Source: an uncultured Eisenbergiella sp. (GTDB lineage Bacteria > Bacillota > Clostridia > Lachnospirales > Lachnospiraceae). From it: DNA of 18,734 bases. Both the position numbers and the translations under genes were made by a program. Shown piece by piece: positions 15,099 to 18,734 of this stretch. Below the pieces are notes generated by a model. That model ran no database searches and was not told the DNA's origin. It worked only from the letters and a program-made list of their open reading frames with translations. The stretch's first letter is position 1; every line of letters starts with the position of its first letter. The DNA lies in contig CARDPF010000024.1 in the NCBI GenBank assembly GCA_948960675.1, positions 1 through 18,734 on the forward strand, given 5' to 3'.

Positions 15099-16493
15099 AT
15101 GTTTCAGATACCCAAAAACGTGATGCAGATCGGCACAGTGAATCCGCACACAAAAATTTACATGGAAGATTATGTACATACATTTTTGGAACGGCGCAAG
15201 AACGCGGAAGAATACTTGGCGTTCGGGAAAAAAGAAGAGCGGGGGGATGTTTTATATTACCTGCTGTACGGCGTGGAAAAACGGACGGATTGGGAGAGGG
15301 GGAGCTACCCGTATTTCAAAAAATATGAAAGGATCGGCACTATAGAAGGCCCTGCCCAAAAACGTGTATTCAGGCCGGTTCGGGGATCCGGGATTACGCT
15401 GGACGGGTATTTTATTTTTTATGAACAAAATGAGGACATGCAGTCTTATATGATTGTGGTGAACGAAGCGGAGGACGCGGCGGGCAGCGAAGAGAAGGAA
15501 GCGGTAATGGAGGCGGTCAGGACCCACAAGGAGCAGCGCAGAAAAGAATTGGAGACGGGTACTGCCAAAAAGCAGGCGGAGGAGGAAGCAACGCCAATAT
15601 CGCCTGCAAGGGCATCCGGCGGGGGCGCGCATGGCAGGAGGCATGGTTCCAATAAGGCAGGGGTTTTGCAGGCATTGCAAAGGAAGGCAAAGAAAAATGC
15701 AGCTGCAGCAGTCGGCAGGGCAGGGATATTTGGGACTATGGCCAAAAGAGGCAGGATGCACCGGCCGGCCTATTCTGCGTCCTCACCCAAAACACGTGCA
15801 TGGACAGTGCCCGATTTGTGCAGGGCAGGAAGTATGGTACTGCTTTTGGTGCTTGTGGTGATGGGCTTGACTTCCATCAACCAATATCCGGATATGAAGG
15901 CGGTGACGGATCTGTTTTTCGGTGCGGCAAGGGAACTCGGAAATCAGGACAAGGAGGCCGTACCGGTCGGGGCAAATCTTACCGGAGATGAACTGACGGT
16001 GGAGGAGATGACTGTGGGACGGGAGGAAAGCGCGGATGTGGCTGAGGCGTTTATGGATGAAACCCAGGACACCTATGATCTTGCGCTTGCAGAGGACGCA
16101 AGGGAGACCGTCCAGTGGATGATAGGCCAGCAGACAGAAACGCAATTGGAAGAAGAGGAAAACGCAGGGGAGACAACCCTGGCCGGTGTGACGGAGACGG
16201 CAGATGAATTGGCTGAAACGTCGTCTGAAACGGCATCTGCGGTGCAGGGCGGGGAAACTGGGACACAGCTACAGCAAAAGGACGTAACGGTATTTGAGGA
16301 AGAAACGCAGGAGGAAAGTGTGACGCAGGCAATCGCAAGGCCAGTGAGTTATGTGGTAAAAAAAGGGGACAGTCTGGCGGGAATAGCCCGTAAGTTTTAT
16401 GGAAACGCTTCCATGGTTAGCGAGATCTGCGATGTCAACCAGATTAAAAACCCGGACCAAATCCATCCCGGTCAAAATATTTTGCTACCGTAA
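15099..16493 (+). CDS. Membrane-anchored LysM domain protein
   Basis: 464 residues from ATG 15099, supported by GGGAGG 7 bases upstream; the in-frame ATG at 15066 has no ribosome site. There are three parts. Residues 1-115 (IPKNVMQIGTVNPHTKIYMEDYV...) form an unassigned cytoplasmic domain. A Lys/Glu/Ala-rich linker runs to a single membrane segment at about 244-260. An acidic, Thr/Glu-rich outer stretch (about 261-410) leads to one C-terminal LysM domain (418-464, YVVKKGDSLAGIARKFYG ... HPGQNILLP), which binds peptidoglycan sugar chains. The protein should link cytoplasm or membrane to the cell wall. It is followed by two more envelope genes in the same direction. I do not recognise the N-terminal domain; similar starts recur in Lachnospiraceae from memory only. 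Confidence 0.82.
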   Translation: MFQIPKNVMQIGTVNPHTKIYMEDYVHTFLERRKNAEEYLAFGKKEERGDVLYYLLYGVEKRTDWERGSYPYFKKYERIGTIEGPAQKRVFRPVRGSGITLDGYFIFYEQNEDMQSYMIVVNEAEDAAGSEEKEAVMEAVRTHKEQRRKELETGTAKKQAEEEATPISPARASGGGAHGRRHGSNKAGVLQALQRKAKKNAAAAVGRAGIFGTMAKRGRMHRPAYSASSPKTRAWTVPDLCRAGSMVLLLVLVVMGLTSINQYPDMKAVTDLFFGAARELGNQDKEAVPVGANLTGDELTVEEMTVGREESADVAEAFMDETQDTYDLALAEDARETVQWMIGQQTETQLEEEENAGETTLAGVTETADELAETSSETASAVQGGETGTQLQQKDVTVFEEETQEESVTQAIARPVSYVVKKGDSLAGIARKFYGNASMVSEICDVNQIKNPDQIHPGQNILLP

Positions 16494-16508
16494 AAAGAGG
16501 GAGTATGG

Positions 16509-16514
16509 TATAAT
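16509..16514 (+). promoter_or_regulatory. Extended -10 promoter element in the leader of the propeller gene
   Basis: TGG directly before a perfect TATAAT (16509-16514) gives an extended -10. The best -35 position (16486-16491) is poor. It could give a second start for the downstream two genes, with a leader of about 160 bases. Confidence 0.4.
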
Positions 16515-16682
16515 GGGCGTTAGCGAGAAGAGCGTGCCTGCATGCCCGGCGGGCGGTAGTTATGCGTCCGCGACGGTTCGGGTTTGTGCGGGCTGTTATC
16601 TGTAGGAGAATTGGTTGGAAAACGCAAATGACAGTTTTTCGACCGTGAATTTTCGTCCGCTAAAGCGGGCAGGCAGGTTAGG

Positions 16683-17879
16683 ATGACAGATATCAGGGAA
16701 TACAGGAAGAAAAAAGAAAAAGAGGAAGGAAAGAGCAGGGCGGATTTTGGACGCAGGATTACTGCGCACCGGTTGCGGAACGCTGTATTTGCCTGCGGCA
16801 TTATTGCGGCATTGACGGCGCTGGTGGTCGGACTGTACACGCAGTTAAAGAATCAGGTATATACGGCCTGCACAATCATTGCCAGTGAAGAAAAGCAGCA
16901 ATTTACCGATACTTCGGTGGTTGCTTACCAGAACGGCTTTATTACATACAGCAAAGACGGTATCAGTTATACGGACTATAAGGGAAACGCAGTTTGGAAC
17001 CAGACCTATGAAATGCAGTCGCCTATTGTATCTGTCCGGGATAAGTGGGTTGCTGTGGGCGATTATAACGGACATATCGTTTATGGCATTGACCAGGAGG
17101 GAAACGTGCAGGAAATAGACACCAACCTTCCGATCCGGCAGTTGACTGTTTCTGCCAACGGGGTGGTGGCGGCAATTGTGGAGGACGGCAATGTGGTTTG
17201 GATTCATGTATACAATGCCAAAGGGGAGAAAGCATTTGGCATTAAAACTACGATGCAAAAATCCGGGTATCCAATGTCTGTGTCTCTTTCGGATACAGGG
17301 AGCCTGATGCAGGTGGCCTACCTGAAAGCGGAAAGCGGGGCCATGAAATCGGTGGTCTGTTTTTATAATTTTGGAGAGGTGGGACAAAATTATACGGATA
17401 CGATGGTGAGTTCGTATGAATATGCAGATTCTATTGTGCCGTATTTGGCATTTGTGAACGAAAATACAGCTTTTTCCGTGGCAGATAACCGGCTGGACAT
17501 ATATCAGGATGGTGAGATTCCAAAAAGCATATACCAAGGGTTTCTGAATGAAAAGGTACAGGATGTTTATTATAATGAAAGCTATATCGGGCTTGTCTTT
17601 TTTAATACGGCGGAGGGCGGAAAATACCGGATTGACATTTATGACCAAAACGGAAGGAAAATACTGTCCAAGCCGTTTGGGTTGGAGTACAGGGATATTG
17701 TTTTAACAAATGAAAATATAATTATATATAATGAAGCGGAATGTGTCATGATAGGGTTGAACGGGCGTGAGAGATACGCAGGGAACATCACGGAGCAAAC
17801 TCTTTTGCTAAAGCCGCTGGGCGGAAGCCGTTTCCTTGCGGTGACGAAAGATACTTTGGATATTCTCGAATTGAAATGA
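16683..17879 (+). CDS. Membrane-anchored beta-propeller-like protein (DUF5711-like)
   Basis: 398 residues. A short basic cytoplasmic head (1-32) is followed by one membrane segment (about 34-52). The rest is predicted extracellular and made of repeating beta strands with patterns such as NGFITYSKDGISYTDYKGN and WVAVGDYNGHIVYGIDQEG, like the blades of a WD40/PQQ-type propeller. From memory it matches the Lachnospiraceae family DUF5711; its function is unknown. No enzyme motif is seen. It may be a binding or sensing module of the envelope. The start follows AGG at 5 bases, a weak site. It sits 189 bases after the LysM gene and 44 bases before cvpA. Confidence 0.75.
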   Translation: MTDIREYRKKKEKEEGKSRADFGRRITAHRLRNAVFACGIIAALTALVVGLYTQLKNQVYTACTIIASEEKQQFTDTSVVAYQNGFITYSKDGISYTDYKGNAVWNQTYEMQSPIVSVRDKWVAVGDYNGHIVYGIDQEGNVQEIDTNLPIRQLTVSANGVVAAIVEDGNVVWIHVYNAKGEKAFGIKTTMQKSGYPMSVSLSDTGSLMQVAYLKAESGAMKSVVCFYNFGEVGQNYTDTMVSSYEYADSIVPYLAFVNENTAFSVADNRLDIYQDGEIPKSIYQGFLNEKVQDVYYNESYIGLVFFNTAEGGKYRIDIYDQNGRKILSKPFGLEYRDIVLTNENIIIYNEAECVMIGLNGRERYAGNITEQTLLLKPLGGSRFLAVTKDTLDILELK

Positions 17880-17923
17880 GGAGAACCGCTTTTTGCCGGG
17901 AATAATAATGAAGGGAGATACAA

Positions 17924-18412
17924 ATGAATTTTCTGCTGTTGGTAGGGATTGCACTTGTGATATGGAGGGGAGTACAGGGAATGAAAATAGGACTGGTGGA
18001 TGAGTTGGGACGGCTTGTGTCCCTGGTACTGTCCCTGTTTGTGTTGTCCCTTGGTATTCTTCTGTATACCAGTGTGAAAACGGAGAATACGAAAAACATA
18101 GTGCTTTCTATTGTGATGATTCTCGTTACGGGAATCGTCTGGAGGATTTTGAAACTGGTCATTGATTCTTTGTCTGCGGTTGCGCATTTGCCACTATTAA
18201 ACGTGGTAAACAGTGTACTGGGGATCGCCGCCGGTGTGGCGGAAGTTGTGGTGGTATTCTGGATTCTCTATGTAGTTACGGCGAACTTTGATTTGGGCTC
18301 TTTTGGCCGCCAGATTATGGAATGGACACGGCAAAGCCCGATCCTGCAAAAATTGTATGATATGAATCGGATTGCATACTGGATTGCAAATAGCAGTTCG
18401 GCTTTTGGCTGA
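17924..18412 (+). CDS. CvpA family membrane protein
   Basis: 162 residues with about four hydrophobic segments (near 2-18, 28-48, 58-78 and 98-120). The early WRGVQGMKIGLVDELGRL motif, a Gly-rich turn followed by an amphipathic helix, is typical of CvpA (colicin V production) proteins. Members sit in the inner membrane; their molecular role is poorly known, with proposed links to envelope homeostasis and export. GGGAG 7 bases before ATG 17924 fixes the start. It is the last gene of the LysM / propeller / CvpA run, and its stop codon lies inside a hairpin. Confidence 0.85.
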   Translation: MNFLLLVGIALVIWRGVQGMKIGLVDELGRLVSLVLSLFVLSLGILLYTSVKTENTKNIVLSIVMILVTGIVWRILKLVIDSLSAVAHLPLLNVVNSVLGIAAGVAEVVVVFWILYVVTANFDLGSFGRQIMEWTRQSPILQKLYDMNRIAYWIANSSSAFG

Positions 18413-18418
18413 ACTGCT
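18392..18418 (+). terminator. Hairpin at the end of cvpA, possible terminator
   Basis: AGCAGTTC (18392-18399) pairs with GAACTGCT (18411-18418), with an extra partial GC pairing inside. The cvpA stop codon lies in the stem. The downstream T tract is weak (TGTTTTC after 6 bases). Confidence 0.45.
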
Positions 18419-18460
18419 ACCAGTGTTTTCCTAAATTTCCCTCAAAATGCAAAATTTGAA

Positions 18461-18490
18461 TTGACAAATGGGAAATTGCGGTGCTATAAT
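18461..18490 (+). promoter_or_regulatory. rRNA-type promoter P1
   Basis: TTGACA (18461-18466) and TATAAT (18485-18490) are both perfect, with an 18-base spacer and an AT-rich tract just upstream (18424-18460) that could act as an UP element. AATTTCCC (18434-18441) and GGGAAATT (18470-18477) form an inverted repeat around the -35 box. Confidence 0.85.
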
Positions 18491-18569
18491 AAAAGTCCAC
18501 TGTAGGTATTGCAATAGGGCAGGTTTGTCCGGACGGCAGTGGCAGTTGTAATAAAAATTTGAAAAGTGC

Positions 18570-18598
18570 TTGACAACCCGGATGCAGCGTGGTATGAT
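18570..18598 (+). promoter_or_regulatory. rRNA-type promoter P2
   Basis: TTGACA (18570-18575) and TATGAT (18593-18598) with a 17-base spacer lie 109 bases after P1 (-35 to -35), again behind an AT-rich stretch. Tandem strong promoters of this kind usually drive rRNA operons. Confidence 0.85.
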
Positions 18599-18734
18599 AC
18601 AGGACGTTGCGGCGGACGAAGCCAAAGCAAATGGACCTTGACAAACAAACAGCAATGCAGCCCTGAAAATTCCAGAAAAAAGAGCAGGCAGGAATGCCTG
18701 CGGGATTTCAGAGAACAGAACAACAACCTAAAAG
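18599..18734 (+). other. Probable rRNA operon leader, cut by the window edge
   Basis: No open frame with a ribosome site is seen. CTTGACAAACAAACAG near 18637-18652 resembles a boxA-like antitermination site, though weakly. GCAGGCA (18684-18690) pairs with TGCCTGC (18695-18701), flanked by CTGAAAATTCC and GGGATTTCAG that extend the stem imperfectly. Such a stem could take part in 16S processing. The expected 16S start would be just right of the window; this is inference. Confidence 0.6.

Noticed and set aside
16561..16640. A tRNA-like GGTTCG segment upstream of the propeller gene
   Set aside because: There is no acceptor stem, anticodon arm or correctly spaced T arm around it.
1..18734. CRISPR arrays, insertion sequences or prophage genes
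   Set aside because: No regularly spaced repeats, transposase or integrase motifs, or phage structural genes were found on either strand.

Overview
The window looks like chromosomal DNA from a Gram-positive anaerobe of the Lachnospiraceae / Clostridium cluster XIVa type. This is an inference from three things: strong AGGAGG-type ribosome binding sites, a paired GlgC/GlgD arrangement, and a dnaX-ebfC-recR block followed by a LysM / beta-propeller / CvpA membrane cluster and then what looks like the start of an rRNA operon. No CRISPR array, insertion sequence, phage gene or tRNA was seen. Most of the window is housekeeping or central carbon metabolism, so any novelty lies in intergenic structures and a few protein details.

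Left part (1-3674): the 3' two thirds of a superfamily 1 helicase with a C-terminal PD-(D/E)xK-like nuclease domain, cut by the window edge. It is followed after 26 bases by a LytR-CpsA-Psr cell-wall ligase with a long charged N-terminus. Next comes a 263-base gap holding three hairpins, at least one of them a clear terminator for the convergent gene.

Middle left (3675-7224): fucO (lactaldehyde/propanediol oxidoreductase, minus strand) is divergent from a cytoplasmic GH5 exo-glucanase-like hydrolase, across a 339-base gap full of palindromes. A bidirectional terminator separates the hydrolase from a convergent NAD-dependent epimerase/reductase.

Middle right (7482-14807, all plus strand): glgC and glgD overlap by 7 bases and supply ADP-glucose for glycogen. 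After a terminator come a 6-phosphofructokinase with mixed cofactor-site motifs, then dnaX (with an in-frame A AAA AAG heptamer), ebfC, recR (1-base overlap with ebfC) and galM (aldose 1-epimerase). Glycogen synthesis, glycolysis entry and sugar anomer conversion therefore flank a replication/repair operon.

Right part (14808-18734): a strong terminator, a structured 80-base element, then three envelope genes in one direction: a membrane-anchored LysM protein, a membrane-anchored beta-propeller-like protein (DUF5711-like) and a CvpA-type membrane protein. The last 322 bases carry two tandem sigma-A promoters with AT-rich upstream sequence and a leader typical of an rRNA operon; the 16S gene itself would lie just beyond the right edge.
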